DNA of 64,000 nucleotides from Rhodoferax_B ferrireducens_A (GCF_031458075.1 NZ_JAVDXT010000002.1:1302001-1366000); one strand, 5' to 3'; shown: positions 49,223 to 58,350, counted from the first letter of the stretch. Numbers and translations: made by a program. The notes: generated from the sequence alone by a model not told the origin.

Positions 49223-51757
49223 GACAGCGTCGACACGGCCCAGGGCCAGGGCCGCAATATCGTCATGCCGCAGGCCGGTGCCCAGGGTCTTCAGGCGCTC
49301 GAAGCTGGCGGCGTCCAGCTGCTGGCGCACCAGGTGCTCGGCGCATTCGGCGCAGCGGGCTTCGTTGACCTCGCGCGACTTGCCATGGGCGGCATGCACC
49401 GTGTCGGCATAGCCGAGCAGGCGGCTGGCGGTGTGCGGCCGGCTCTCCAGCGCGGCCAGCAGGGCCAGGTTGTCGGCGGCGTAGACCTGGGCGTCAAAGT
49501 GCAGCACCTGCGGCCAACAGGTTTCCAGCAGGGCGCGGGCCTGCTGGGTATCGCCCTTGGCCAGCCAGGCGCCGGTCAGGTGCAGCTGCACCAGCAGCAG
49601 GGTGGCCATGTGGCGGGTGCCGGCCAGCCGCGCCTGCAGCGCCAAATAACGGCTGATGGAGGCGTCGACGCGGCCCGCGGCCAGCTCCATGTAGGCAATG
49701 ATGTCCTCGCCGCGCAGCAGGGCTTCGGAATAGCCGGCCAGCGCGTCCAGCGTGGCTTTTTGCAGCAGCTGCTCGATGGCCTGGTCGAACCGGCCTTCGA
49801 TGAAGTTGCAGGTCAACGAGGCAAACAAGCCGTAGCTGCGCACGATGGGCGGCCACGCCGGGTCTTCCAATGCCCACATCTCGGCCAGCACCTCGCGCTG
49901 CTCCTGGCGCTGTTCGGGTCCGTAGGTCAGTGCGTAGACCAGGGCCGCCAGCGCGTGGTACAGGTTGCGCTGTTCGCCGGGCTGGGCCCGGTACAGCGTG
50001 GCGGCGCGGCGCGCCAGGCGACAGGCCAGCGCTGGCTGGCGGTAGGCCCAGAAATATGCGGCCCGGCTCGACCAGCGGGCTTGTAAATCCGCCGGCAACT
50101 GGTCGGTGACCAGCAGGGCGGTGGCTTGCCAGACAAAGCGGCGTTCGCGCCGGCGGTCGCTGGTCAGGGCCTCGGCCAGGCCGGGGGCGATGGCAACGGC
50201 GGTATGCGGATCGTGCTGGATGGCCCAGGACAGCGCCTCGTGGCCATTGCTGAGGTCCGGCGCCAGCGATACATACCAGTCGTCGATGCGCTGCTTGCCG
50301 CTGAAGAAATCGCGGTCTGCCTGTTCGAACAAATGGCGCATGGCCTGGGCGTGGCGCTGGCGCAGCGCAGTATCTTCGCCGGCGGCCGCCAGCTGCTCCA
50401 GTGCGTAGCTGCGCGGCGTGTCGAGCAGGCGGTAGCGCGGGGTGTCGCCACCGTCGGCAATCACCAGGGAGCGATCGACCAGGGCACCCAGTACGTCGAC
50501 CACGGCCCAGGCGTCGAGATCTTTGTCGGCCACCACCTGCTGGGCCATTTCCAGCGAGAAGCCGCCTACGAACACCCCCAGGCGGCGAAACACGGTTTGC
50601 TCGCTGGCATCCAGCAGGCCATAGCTCCACTCCAGCGCGGCGCGCAGGGTCTTCTGCCGCGCCGGCGCACCGCGGCCACCGCCATTGAGCAGGCGCAGGC
50701 GCTCGTTCAGCGAATTCGCCAGCGGCACCAGGCCCAGCAAGGGCACGCGGGCGGCGGCCAGCTCGATGGCCAGCGGCAGGCCGTCCAGGCGGCGGCAGAT
50801 CTCCACCACGGTGGCCAGGTTCTGCGGGCCCAGTTCGAAGCGCCGGTCGGCGGCCTGAGCGCGCTGGGCGAACAGGGCGACAGCGCCGAAGTTGCGTGCT
50901 TCGTCCAGCGTGGTGGCGCGCTCGGGCAGGGCCAGCGCATCCAGCCGGTACACCCATTCATTGGCCAGCTTCAGCGGTGCCTGGCTGGTCACCAGTACCT
51001 GCAGCTGGGGAGCGGCCTGGTGCAGGGCTTGCAGGATGCGCGCGACCTCGTCCAGCAGGTGCTCGGCGTTGTCGATAGCGATCAGCATGGACAGCGGGCG
51101 CACGGCCTCCATCAGGCCCTTCAGCGGGTCGCCGTGGCCGGACTGCAGGCCCAGAGCACCGGCCACCGTGCTGGCGACGAACTCGGGCGAGGTCTGCGAT
51201 GCCAGATCAACCCAGGCCACGCCATGCTGGTGGGCGCCGCGGCGCTCGTGCAGCAGCCACTGGGCCAGCAGCGACTTGCCGATGCCACCGGCTCCGACGA
51301 TGGTCAGCAAGCGGTGCTGGCCCATCAGGTTGCCGAGGTTGGATACATCGTGGGTGCGGCCAATCAGCGGCGTGAGCACCAGGGGCAGGTGGGTGTTGTT
51401 GGGCTGGGGGGCGCTGGGCGGTGGCGGCAAGGGCGGCTGGGCGATGTCTGGCGCCGCGTCGCTGGCTTCCAGCGCAAACCGGTAGCCACGCCCGGGGATC
51501 GTGACGATGGCCTGCGGCCCGAGCAGCTTGCGCAGCGCCGACACCTGGGCCTGGAGGTTGTTTTCCTCGACCACCAGGCCGGGCCAGGCCAGGTCCAGCA
51601 GCTCGTCTTTGGAGACCACGCGGTCGCGGTGGTGCAGCAAGGCCATCAGCACATCGAAAGCCCGGGCGCCGGGGTTGGTGCTTTTGCCGTCTACCAGCAC
51701 CACGCGCTGGGCGGGGCGCACTTCAAAGCGGCCAAAACGATAGCTGTGTAACAACAA
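49220..51757 (-). CDS. Winged-helix STAND-type ATPase transcriptional regulator
   Basis: 845 residues. An OmpR-type winged helix (~1-97: RFEVRPAQRVVLVDGKSTN, ARAFDVLMALLHHRDRVVSK, VSALRKLLGPQAIVTIPGRGYRF), a Pro-rich linker, then a STAND/NB-ARC-like ATPase with Walker A GAGGIGKS (155-162), Walker B LSMLIAIDNAEHL (222-234) and GLPLAIELAAARV. A long C-terminal helical TPR-like sensor region follows. Such proteins bind ATP and an inducer before activating transcription. The gene is divergent from the small cluster at 51994-53602, which it may control. The stop codon lies in a dispersed repeat. Confidence 0.88.
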   Translation of the reverse strand: MLLHSYRFGRFEVRPAQRVVLVDGKSTNPGARAFDVLMALLHHRDRVVSKDELLDLAWPGLVVEENNLQAQVSALRKLLGPQAIVTIPGRGYRFALEASDAAPDIAQPPLPPPPSAPQPNNTHLPLVLTPLIGRTHDVSNLGNLMGQHRLLTIVGAGGIGKSLLAQWLLHERRGAHQHGVAWVDLASQTSPEFVASTVAGALGLQSGHGDPLKGLMEAVRPLSMLIAIDNAEHLLDEVARILQALHQAAPQLQVLVTSQAPLKLANEWVYRLDALALPERATTLDEARNFGAVALFAQRAQAADRRFELGPQNLATVVEICRRLDGLPLAIELAAARVPLLGLVPLANSLNERLRLLNGGGRGAPARQKTLRAALEWSYGLLDASEQTVFRRLGVFVGGFSLEMAQQVVADKDLDAWAVVDVLGALVDRSLVIADGGDTPRYRLLDTPRSYALEQLAAAGEDTALRQRHAQAMRHLFEQADRDFFSGKQRIDDWYVSLAPDLSNGHEALSWAIQHDPHTAVAIAPGLAEALTSDRRRERRFVWQATALLVTDQLPADLQARWSSRAAYFWAYRQPALACRLARRAATLYRAQPGEQRNLYHALAALVYALTYGPEQRQEQREVLAEMWALEDPAWPPIVRSYGLFASLTCNFIEGRFDQAIEQLLQKATLDALAGYSEALLRGEDIIAYMELAAGRVDASISRYLALQARLAGTRHMATLLLVQLHLTGAWLAKGDTQQARALLETCWPQVLHFDAQVYAADNLALLAALESRPHTASRLLGYADTVHAAHGKSREVNEARCAECAEHLVRQQLDAASFERLKTLGTGLRHDDIAALALGRVDAV

Positions 51758-51993
51758 AACTCCCTTATCCCAATAGCAAATGATGGTTTATGCAGGCGGC
51801 GCATTGCTGCTGCGTAACGGCTTTGTCAATCTGGCGCAAATGCTGAATTTTGACGGATATGTGCGATAGCGCACGGTTTCAGAAGTTTTCAGGCGGGCTT
51901 CAGGTGTCCTAAGGACGGCGAAACGCGATGAGAGGAAAGTCCAGTTTGTTGGCACCTGCCACCCCGCCATACCGATTGTCAAGGACAAAACCT

Positions 51994-52338
51994 ATGAACT
52001 TCGAACCTTTTGAACCCTTCGAGCCATCCGAACCGTTGGTCGCCCCGGCAGCCCAGGCCGAGCCACATTATTTTGATCGCCCAGGGCTGCTGTGGATCGC
52101 CGCCAGCCTGCTGTTTGCCACCGTCGCCGGCCACCTGATACCGGTGCTTGCCGAGCCCGACGGTGTGCGCCAGAGCCTGGCTTCCATAGGCCTGTTCGAC
52201 AAGCATTCAACGGCGGTTGCCAGCCTGCCGCAGCAACCCCAGGAGGGGGCCAAAAGCCAGCGCCAGCAGCCTACACGAGCGGTTTCCGACTCGCAAGGTG
52301 AAACCCCCAACCCCCCGATTGTTCTTCGTCAATTTTGA
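51994..52338 (+). CDS. Hypothetical single-helix membrane protein with an EPFEP repeat
   Basis: 114 residues from ATG 51994. The N-terminus is an acidic repeat (FEPFEPFEPSEPLV). One membrane helix follows (LLWIAASLLFATVAGHLIPVL), then a Gln/Ser/Arg-rich tail (QQPQEGAKSQRQQPTRAVSDSQ) that would face the periplasm. I recognise no family. It is divergent from the STAND regulator (236 bp between starts) and lies 173 bp before a response-regulator gene. Confidence 0.6.
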   Translation: MNFEPFEPFEPSEPLVAPAAQAEPHYFDRPGLLWIAASLLFATVAGHLIPVLAEPDGVRQSLASIGLFDKHSTAVASLPQQPQEGAKSQRQQPTRAVSDSQGETPNPPIVLRQF

Positions 52339-52511
52339 GGATGCGCGCAATGGACAGCCTTCATAAGATGCACCGATCAACCCGCCGATCCATACGTCGG
52401 ATAAGCAGCTCTGCAGATCCGTCTCCGCCAGCCCTGCAACGTCTTTTGCCACAGCTCCTGCAACCTTTGCAGTGGGCATCCGCCAGTGTTTGGGAGTTCA
52501 GGAAAATAACA

Positions 52512-53228
52512 ATGTTTCGCAAAAAATCCACCAGTGTTCTGATCGCTGAAAGCCAGTCCGAGTGCTTGCTGCGCTGCGCCGAAGCCGTGCACCAGGATGC
52601 CGAACTCAGCTTGGCGGCTGCCGTATCCACCGCCGCCGCCGCGATCGCCATGATGGACCAGTGCGCGCCCGATGTGGTGCTGGTGGATCTGCAGCTCAAG
52701 GACATGCCGGCAATCGAAGTGATACGCCATGCGGCCTGGCATTTTCCGGAGTCGGACATCGTGGTGATGACCCAGTTTGGCAATGACGAACAGGTGTTGT
52801 CCTGCATCGAAGCCGGTGCCACCGCCTATTTGTTCAAGGAAACGGCGGCCGACAGCCTGGCCGACAACATCCACGCCTGGCGCGAAGGCTGTGCGCCGAT
52901 CAGCCCGGGCATGGCGCGCCGGGTGCTGGGGCGCTTCCGGCTGCGGCCGGGCGTCAGCAGTGGTTCGGCCTGGGCGTTTCCGCTGCGCGAATCGACCCAC
53001 CCCTTGTCCGCCAGCGAGGCCGGCATCCTGCGCTGGATCGCCCGGGGTATGACTCTGGAGCAAATTGGCGAGCTGGCGGCCAGTCCGCAGCCCTCGGTGC
53101 TGGTCCATGTGAAGCAGATCTACCGCAAGCTGGCGGCCCATGCGCGCGGCGAAATGGTTTACGACACCAGCGAACTGGACCCCGGCGCCTACGTACCCGC
53201 ACCCGGCAATATGCCACAAATTCAATGA
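52512..53228 (+). CDS. Atypical response regulator, REC plus LuxR-type helix-turn-helix
   Basis: 238 residues from ATG 52512; the frame is open upstream without a good start. Receiver domain: TSVLIAESQSECLLRCAEAV, where the usual acidic pair is Glu-Ser instead of Asp-Asp; phosphoacceptor Asp in VVLVDLQLKDMP; Thr in VVMTQFG; Lys in AYLFKETAAD. The C-terminal HTH (LSASEAGILRWIARGMTLEQIGELAAS, VHVKQIYRKL) is a diverged LuxR type. The weakened acidic pair suggests reduced or altered phosphorylation. No histidine kinase gene is nearby. Its stop overlaps a possible ATG at 53225. Confidence 0.85.
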   Translation: MFRKKSTSVLIAESQSECLLRCAEAVHQDAELSLAAAVSTAAAAIAMMDQCAPDVVLVDLQLKDMPAIEVIRHAAWHFPESDIVVMTQFGNDEQVLSCIEAGATAYLFKETAADSLADNIHAWREGCAPISPGMARRVLGRFRLRPGVSSGSAWAFPLRESTHPLSASEAGILRWIARGMTLEQIGELAASPQPSVLVHVKQIYRKLAAHARGEMVYDTSELDPGAYVPAPGNMPQIQ

Positions 53229-53305
53229 ACCAAGACGGAACTATCGCATCTGATGCGCTGGGGCATGGCGCCCTGGCCAGGCAAATTTTGGAATCAGGAG
53301 TCTTT

Positions 53306-53602
53306 ATGCGCACAACAACGGTACGCCCTAAACCCATGCCCCGGCGCCGCAGCGGGCGAGAATCCTGGTGGTCGGCCCTGGCCTGGCTGGTGTTCTGCAT
53401 TGCCATGGTGGCGGTGGGCATATTCTTGACCCCCAAGATCGGCGCCGCCTACGCGGCCGAAGACCTGGTCATCCCCAGCACCGCCCATGCGTCTGGCGCC
53501 ACCCTGGTGTCGGATATGGTGGACTCCGCCGTGCCGATGGCGGCCACCGTGCTGTACCCCAACGAGCGCCTGGATGCGCCCGCGGCGGCGTCTACACCGT
53601 GA
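53306..53602 (+). CDS. Hypothetical single-helix membrane protein
   Basis: 98 residues from ATG 53306, supported by TCAGGAG at 53294-53300. ATG 53225, which overlaps the response-regulator stop by 4 bp, would give 125 residues and is a real alternative. A basic N-terminus (RPKPMPRRRSGRESW) precedes one membrane helix (WSALAWLVFCIAMVAVGIFL), with a periplasmic Ala/Ser/Thr-rich tail. No family recognised. The last 11 bp overlap the convergent pseudouridine synthase gene. Confidence 0.6.
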   Translation: MRTTTVRPKPMPRRRSGRESWWSALAWLVFCIAMVAVGIFLTPKIGAAYAAEDLVIPSTAHASGATLVSDMVDSAVPMAATVLYPNERLDAPAAASTP

Positions 53603-54467
53603 GCGTGTAGCGACTCTGGAAGGCGCGCGGCTGGCCGGAAATCGGGTCGGCGAAGGCGATGGAGCGGGCCAGCAGCTGCAGCGGCGCGCTGTAGTCGTCG
53701 TCGGCAATGTTCACCACCTCGGGGTAGAAGCGGTCGTTACATATCGGTACCCCCAGCGCCGCCATGTGCACCCGCAACTGGTGGGTACGGCCGGTCACCG
53801 GCGATAGCTGGTAGCGCGCCCAGTCGCCGTGCCGCTCCAGCAGCGCAATATGGGTTTCGGAATTCGGCTCGCCCGGTGCCTCGCGGTAGCGAAAAAACGG
53901 CTCACCCGGCACGATCTGGCTGCGGTAGACCGCCGGCAGCCCGTCGCGCCAGGGCGCAATTGCTTCGTAGTGTTTGTGCACGTCGCGCTGCTTGAACAGC
54001 GCGTGGTACAGCCCGCGTTCGGCTGGCTGGATGGCAAACAGGGTGACGCCGGCGGTTTCGCGGTCCAGCCGGTGCAGGGGCGCGAGGCTGTCTATGCCCA
54101 GGCTTTGCTTGAGCCGCACCAGCAGGCTTTCCTGCACAAAGCGGCCGGCGGGCACGGTGGGCAGGAAATGCGGCTTGTCGACCACCACCAGATGCGCGTC
54201 CTGGAACAGCACTTGGGCTTCGAAGGGAATCCGCGGCTCCTGCGGCAGATGGCGGTAGTAGTAGAGCCGGGTATGGGGGCGGTAGGCGGCGTCCGGCGGC
54301 ACCGGCTGGGCCTGCTCGTCCAGCACCAGGCCGTCACGCATGCGCTGCAGCCAGACTTCGCGGTCTACCGTGGGGAAGCGCTGCAGAAAGAAATCGATGA
54401 CGGTGGCCCAGCTGCCGCCGGGCAGGCCGACGGTGCTGGGGCCCACGCCGTCGCGCGTGGGGATCAC
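53592..54467 (-). CDS. RluA-family pseudouridine synthase
   Basis: 291 residues from GTG 54467, which overlaps the trmB stop by 4 bp (GTGA); an upstream GTG at 54491 would give a longer overlap. Catalytic domain: LVVVDKPHFLPTVPAGRF, LAPLHRLDRETAGVTLFA with the catalytic Asp in HRLDRE, KHYEAIAP, and TGRTHQLRVHMAALGVPI. It isomerises specific uridines in rRNA or tRNA. No S4 domain is seen, so it is not RluC/D-like in full; the target cannot be named. It is co-translated with trmB. Confidence 0.9.
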   Translation of the reverse strand: MIPTRDGVGPSTVGLPGGSWATVIDFFLQRFPTVDREVWLQRMRDGLVLDEQAQPVPPDAAYRPHTRLYYYRHLPQEPRIPFEAQVLFQDAHLVVVDKPHFLPTVPAGRFVQESLLVRLKQSLGIDSLAPLHRLDRETAGVTLFAIQPAERGLYHALFKQRDVHKHYEAIAPWRDGLPAVYRSQIVPGEPFFRYREAPGEPNSETHIALLERHGDWARYQLSPVTGRTHQLRVHMAALGVPICNDRFYPEVVNIADDDYSAPLQLLARSIAFADPISGQPRAFQSRYTLTV

Positions 54468-55189
54468 ACCCGTGTGAAGACCAGATCCCACACGCCGTGG
54501 CCGAGCTTGATGCCGCGGTTTTCGAACTTGGTCAGTGGCCGGTAGTCGGGCTTGGGCGCATAGTCGGCAGCGGTGTTCTTCAGCAAGGGCTCGGCGCCCA
54601 GCACTTCCAGCATCTGCTCGGCATAGTTCTGCCAGTCGGTGGCGCAGTGCAGATAGCCGCCCGGCTTGAGGCGGGCCGCCAGCTTGGCCACCAGCGGGGC
54701 TTGCAGCAGGCGGCGTTTGTTGTGTTTCTTTTTATGCCATGGGTCGGGGAAGAACACGTGGATGCCGTCTAGGCTGGCCAGCGGCAGCATGTGGTCTATC
54801 ACCTCCACGGCGTCGTGCGAGCAGATGCGGATATTCGTCTGGCCTTGCTCGCCTACGCGTTTGAGCAGTGCGCCCACGCCGGGCTGGTGCACTTCGCAGC
54901 ACAGAAAGTTCTTTTCGGGCAGCAGCGCGGCGATCGAGGCCGTGGCTTCGCCCATGCCGAAACCGATTTCCAGGATGTTCGGCGCGCTGCGGCCGAAGGC
55001 GGCGTCCAGGTCCAGCGGCGCAGCGCGGTAGGGCAGCAGGAATTGCGGACCCAGGGTTTCAAAGGCCTTGGCTTGCCCGCTGGTGGTACGGCCGGCGCGC
55101 AGCACAAAGCTCTTGATGGTTTTGGGGTGGGACACGGCAGCGGGAGCACCGTCGGTCGCCACGCTGAGGGGGGAGGGTTCGTTATGCAT
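54464..55189 (-). CDS. trmB: tRNA (guanine-N7-)-methyltransferase
   Basis: 241 residues from ATG 55189; ATG 55210 is also possible. SAM-binding ILEIGFGMGEATASIAAL, FLCCEVHQPGVGALLKRV, the family box HVFFPDPWHKKKHNKRRLLQAP, and HCATDWQNYAEQMLEVL. It forms m7G46 in the variable loop of many tRNAs. The length matches E. coli TrmB (239). It is followed by a pseudouridine synthase gene with 4-bp overlap, so two RNA-modification enzymes share a message. Confidence 0.95.
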   Translation of the reverse strand: MHNEPSPLSVATDGAPAAVSHPKTIKSFVLRAGRTTSGQAKAFETLGPQFLLPYRAAPLDLDAAFGRSAPNILEIGFGMGEATASIAALLPEKNFLCCEVHQPGVGALLKRVGEQGQTNIRICSHDAVEVIDHMLPLASLDGIHVFFPDPWHKKKHNKRRLLQAPLVAKLAARLKPGGYLHCATDWQNYAEQMLEVLGAEPLLKNTAADYAPKPDYRPLTKFENRGIKLGHGVWDLVFTRV

Positions 55190-55241
55190 GGATGGCAGAG
55201 GATATTCCATTTCTGCCACGCCCCGCACAGAGCCGGCCGGT

Positions 55242-56192
55242 TCAGGCTGCGTAACGGCTGCGCCAAATGTTGACCCAGTGCGCCAGCGCCATGGCAGGGA
55301 TGTCGCTCTGCGGCGGCAGGCCCAGCACCTGGGCTGCAGCGTTCAGGGTGGCCAGCGGCGCACGCGTGTCCAGCGCCTGGGCACCGTTTTGCTTGGACAG
55401 CTTTTCGCCATTGGCGCCCAGCACCAGCGGCGTATGCAGGTACTGCGGTGTGGGCAGGCCCAGCGCCTGCTGCAAGCGGATCTGGCGCGGCGTGTTGTCG
55501 GCCAGGTCCTGGCCGCGCACCACATGGCTGATACCCTGGGCTGCATCGTCCACCACCACCGCCAACTGGTAGGCCCACAGGCCGTCGGCGCGGCGCAGCA
55601 CGAAGTCGCCCACCGCAGCCGCCAGGTCCTGCTGCTGCGGGCCGAGCAGCCGGTCGCTCCAGTGCAGTACATCGCTCACTACTGAATTGATAGCAGCTTG
55701 CGCCGGTGGAATATGCGCCAACGCCTTGTTTCTTATAAATTTATCGGTACGCAAACGCCAGGCCCGGGCCGGCCGGCCCTGCAGGCCATTGCGGCAGGTG
55801 CCGGGGTAGACCAGCTCGGTATTGCGCTGGCGCAGCTGGCCGCGGGCGGCGCAGGCGGCTTCCACGTCTTTACGCGAACAGCCGCAGGGGTAGGCCCAGC
55901 CCGCGACGACCAGCTGGTCCAGCGCCTGCTGGTACAAGGCGCTGCGCTGCGACTGGACCGTGGGCGGCGCATCGGGCAGCAGGCCGCAGGCGGCCAACTG
56001 GTGCAGGATCAGCGCATCGGCACCCGGTACGCAGCGTGGCGTGTCCACGTCTTCGATGCGCACCAGCCATTGGCCGCCATGCGCACGCGCGTCCAGCCAG
56101 CTGGCCAGCGCAGCCACCAAAGATCCGGCATGCAAGGGGCCGGTGGGCGAGGGCGCGAACCGGCCTATGTAGCGCCCGGGGAGCACCGCCAA
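55242..56192 (-). CDS. gluQ: Glutamyl-Q tRNA(Asp) synthetase
   Basis: 316 residues; the TTG at 56192 is the first start after the upstream stop, and GTG 56186 is an alternative. GluRS-like catalytic core: GRFAPSPTGPLHAGSLVAALASWLDAR (HIGH region), the zinc site YPCGCSRKDV, and KLSKQNGAQALD (KMSKS). There is no anticodon-binding domain, as expected. It adds glutamate to queuosine of tRNA-Asp. The protein has an extra segment at ~150-171, between RLRTD and HWSDRLLGPQ, where the family has a short hairpin; it is encoded by a dispersed repeat. Confidence 0.94.
   Translation of the reverse strand: MAVLPGRYIGRFAPSPTGPLHAGSLVAALASWLDARAHGGQWLVRIEDVDTPRCVPGADALILHQLAACGLLPDAPPTVQSQRSALYQQALDQLVVAGWAYPCGCSRKDVEAACAARGQLRQRNTELVYPGTCRNGLQGRPARAWRLRTDKFIRNKALAHIPPAQAAINSVVSDVLHWSDRLLGPQQQDLAAAVGDFVLRRADGLWAYQLAVVVDDAAQGISHVVRGQDLADNTPRQIRLQQALGLPTPQYLHTPLVLGANGEKLSKQNGAQALDTRAPLATLNAAAQVLGLPPQSDIPAMALAHWVNIWRSRYAA
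55680..55745 (+). repeat. Dispersed palindromic repeat inserted in frame in gluQ
   Basis: CTACTGAATTGATAGCAGC, TTGCGCCGGTGG, ATGCGCCAACGCC, tail TTGTTTCTTATAAATTTATC. The full head, core and tail are present, including the TTTCTTATAAATT tail seen in intergenic copies. It encodes residues ~150-171 of GluQ. Confidence 0.88.
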
Positions 56193-56198
56193 GTCCGC

Positions 56199-57269
56199 TC
56201 AGGCAATCGCCAGCGCCATCTCCAGGCCGGAGATGAACGCATCTTCCACCCGGTGCCCTATGCACCAGTCGCCGCAGGCGCCGATGTTGGACTTTTCGTC
56301 CCACAGATGGCTACGGCCCAGGGGCTGCACGGTCTGCGCATAGCGCCAGCGGTGCACTGCGGCATGGGCGGGTTCAGCGCGGATGCCCGTGACTTCGGTG
56401 AAGGCTTTCAGCAGCTTGGATTGCACGCGGGCGGCATCGTCTTCCAGGTGTTCCAGTGACCAGGCCACGCCGGCCTGCACCGTCCAGCGCTCCACCCCGC
56501 CGCGGCCGGGCTTGCTGGATTCGCGCGCCAGCCAGGAGATGCGGTGGTGGGTGCTGCGGGCGGCGTTCCACTGCGGACCCAGGTGCGCCATGTTGGGCTG
56601 GATGGCCTGCGGAAACGCCAGCATCAGCGTCCAGCAGGGGGCGACCTGCACGTGGTGGATGTCGCGCACCAACCGGGCCGCCTGGGCCGAGTTCTGCAGC
56701 AGGTTTTGCACCTGTGGATGCGGCATGGCCAGGATCACGGCGTCAAAGCCGGAGAACACATGCTGCGCGTCGGGGGCGCCGGGCATGCCGGTGGTGCGCA
56801 GTTGCCACTGTTTTTTGTTCAAGGGGTCGCGTTCGATGCGGGTAACCTGGGTTTCCAGTTCGACCCGGCCGTCCTCCACCAAGGGCTTGGCCCAATGCTT
56901 GACCAGTGCGCTCATACCGGGTGCCGGCACCCAGTGCGGTTCGCGCGAGGGCAGGGCGGCGGCGGCCACGCGGCCAAAGGTGTCGAGCACGCGGACCGAG
57001 TTGGCGCTCCAGGGCTTGCTCACGCCTTTGGCGGTTTCCAGGGCCAGCGCAAAGCGCGGATCGCGCACGGTGAAGTACTGGGCGCCGTGGTCAAACGTGC
57101 CAAAGCTGGTGCTGCGGGTGGCCATGCGCCCGGCCACGCCGCGGCTCTTGTCAAACACCGATACGTTGTGCCCGGCCTGTGCCAGCGTGCGGGCGCAGGC
57201 GATGCCAGCCATGCCGGCACCGATCACGGCGATTTGGCGGGGAGCGGTAGCACTGGTTTTGGATGTCAT
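56199..57269 (-). CDS. FAD-dependent NAD(P)-type oxidoreductase (renalase-like)
   Basis: 356 residues. N-terminal dinucleotide-binding IAVIGAGMAGIACARTLAQAG followed by VFDKSRGVAGRMATRS and FDHGAQYFTVRDPRF, the signature of the small flavin amine oxidase/renalase-like group. A late FAD-contacting GACGDWCIGHRVEDAFISGLEMA is present. No amine substrate is known for bacterial members; they often lie alone. It ends 7 bp before gluQ in the same direction, so the two may be co-transcribed. Confidence 0.88.
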   Translation of the reverse strand: MTSKTSATAPRQIAVIGAGMAGIACARTLAQAGHNVSVFDKSRGVAGRMATRSTSFGTFDHGAQYFTVRDPRFALALETAKGVSKPWSANSVRVLDTFGRVAAAALPSREPHWVPAPGMSALVKHWAKPLVEDGRVELETQVTRIERDPLNKKQWQLRTTGMPGAPDAQHVFSGFDAVILAMPHPQVQNLLQNSAQAARLVRDIHHVQVAPCWTLMLAFPQAIQPNMAHLGPQWNAARSTHHRISWLARESSKPGRGGVERWTVQAGVAWSLEHLEDDAARVQSKLLKAFTEVTGIRAEPAHAAVHRWRYAQTVQPLGRSHLWDEKSNIGACGDWCIGHRVEDAFISGLEMALAIA

Positions 57270-57387
57270 ATGTTTTGGTTTTCTATGAAGTGGCTACAGG
57301 TAATCGACCAGACACACTCTACACGCAGTCGGCACCCGGAATGGGGCGGGCACGCATACGCAGCCAATTAGCGCGCATGGCACATCC

Positions 57388-58329
57388 CTAATTGCTTTGC
57401 TGGCGCTCCAGCAGCGCGGTGCGGGTGGCCGGGCTTTTCAGCTGCTGCAACCACCATTGCAAGGCCCGGCCATGGGTGCTGCCGGCTTCGGCACGCCAGG
57501 CGTAGCTGATGCTGAGGATGCGCGACGGCCGCTCCACCGTGCGGCTGACCAGGCGACCGGTCTCCAGGTAAGGGCGCGCCAGTCCCTCGGGCAAGAAGCC
57601 GCAGCCCAGGCCGCGCAGCTGGGCCTCCAGTTTGGCGCGCATGCTGGGGACGGTCAGCACATCCTGGCCACCCAGCAGGCCGAAGGTGAGCGCATTGCCG
57701 CGCTGGGTTGAGTCGGCCACGGCTACAGCCCGGTGTTTCTCGATCAAGGTATCGCTCAGCGGCTCGGGCATGCTGGCCAGCGGGTGGTGCGGCGCCACGG
57801 CGAAGATGAAGGGCATCGTGCCCAGCACCTCGCCCAGGATATTGCTGTTTGAATTCATCTCCATCGCCACCCCGATAGACAGATCGGCCTGGCCGGTGAC
57901 CAGCGCGTCCAGCGTGCCGTGCAGCACCTCTTCGCGCAGCTTGACGCGGGTCGGCGGGCTCATGGCAAAAAAGGCTTCGCACAGCTCCATCACCGTGGAG
58001 CGCGAGATCACGCTGTCCACTGCAATCGTCAACTGCGGCTCCCAGCCAGTGGCCACGCGCTTGACCCGGTTGGCCACCGCGTCGATTTCTTCCAGCAGGC
58101 GCTGGCCTTCGCGCAGCAGCTCGGCTCCGGCCACGGTGAGCTTGGCCTGGCGCGAGCTGCGGTCGAACAGCAGCACGTCCAGCGCGTCTTCGATATTGCG
58201 CACCCGGTAGGTGAGCGCGCTGGGCACCATGCCCAGGCTGCGGGCGGCGGCGGCAAAGCTGCCCTGAGTGTGGATGGTGACCAGCATGGAGAGGGCGTCG
58301 GGCGTCAGTACATCGCGGGCTGTTTGCAT
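57388..58329 (-). CDS. LysR-family transcriptional regulator
   Basis: 313 residues. N-terminal HTH (LTPDALSMLVTIHTQGSFAAAARSLGMVPSALTYRVRNIEDAL, with the ALTYRVRNIE recognition part) and a C-terminal effector-binding domain (LTIAVDSVISRSTVMELCEAF, DLSIGVAMEM, PFIFAVAPHHPLA, GCGFLPEGLARPYLETGRLV). It is divergent from a pirin gene with 130 bp between starts, so it probably controls the pirin-doxX-flavodoxin-pirin unit. A near-perfect 14-bp palindrome lies close to its start. Effector unknown. Confidence 0.92.
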   Translation of the reverse strand: MQTARDVLTPDALSMLVTIHTQGSFAAAARSLGMVPSALTYRVRNIEDALDVLLFDRSSRQAKLTVAGAELLREGQRLLEEIDAVANRVKRVATGWEPQLTIAVDSVISRSTVMELCEAFFAMSPPTRVKLREEVLHGTLDALVTGQADLSIGVAMEMNSNSNILGEVLGTMPFIFAVAPHHPLASMPEPLSDTLIEKHRAVAVADSTQRGNALTFGLLGGQDVLTVPSMRAKLEAQLRGLGCGFLPEGLARPYLETGRLVSRTVERPSRILSISYAWRAEAGSTHGRALQWWLQQLKSPATRTALLERQQSN

Positions 58330-58350
58330 GGTCAGTCTACTTCCGTTGAA

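Noticed and set aside
50126..51751. 541-codon + strand frame opposite the STAND regulator
   Set aside because: Gln/Gly/His-rich antisense reading; the minus-strand protein has clear winged-helix and Walker motifs.
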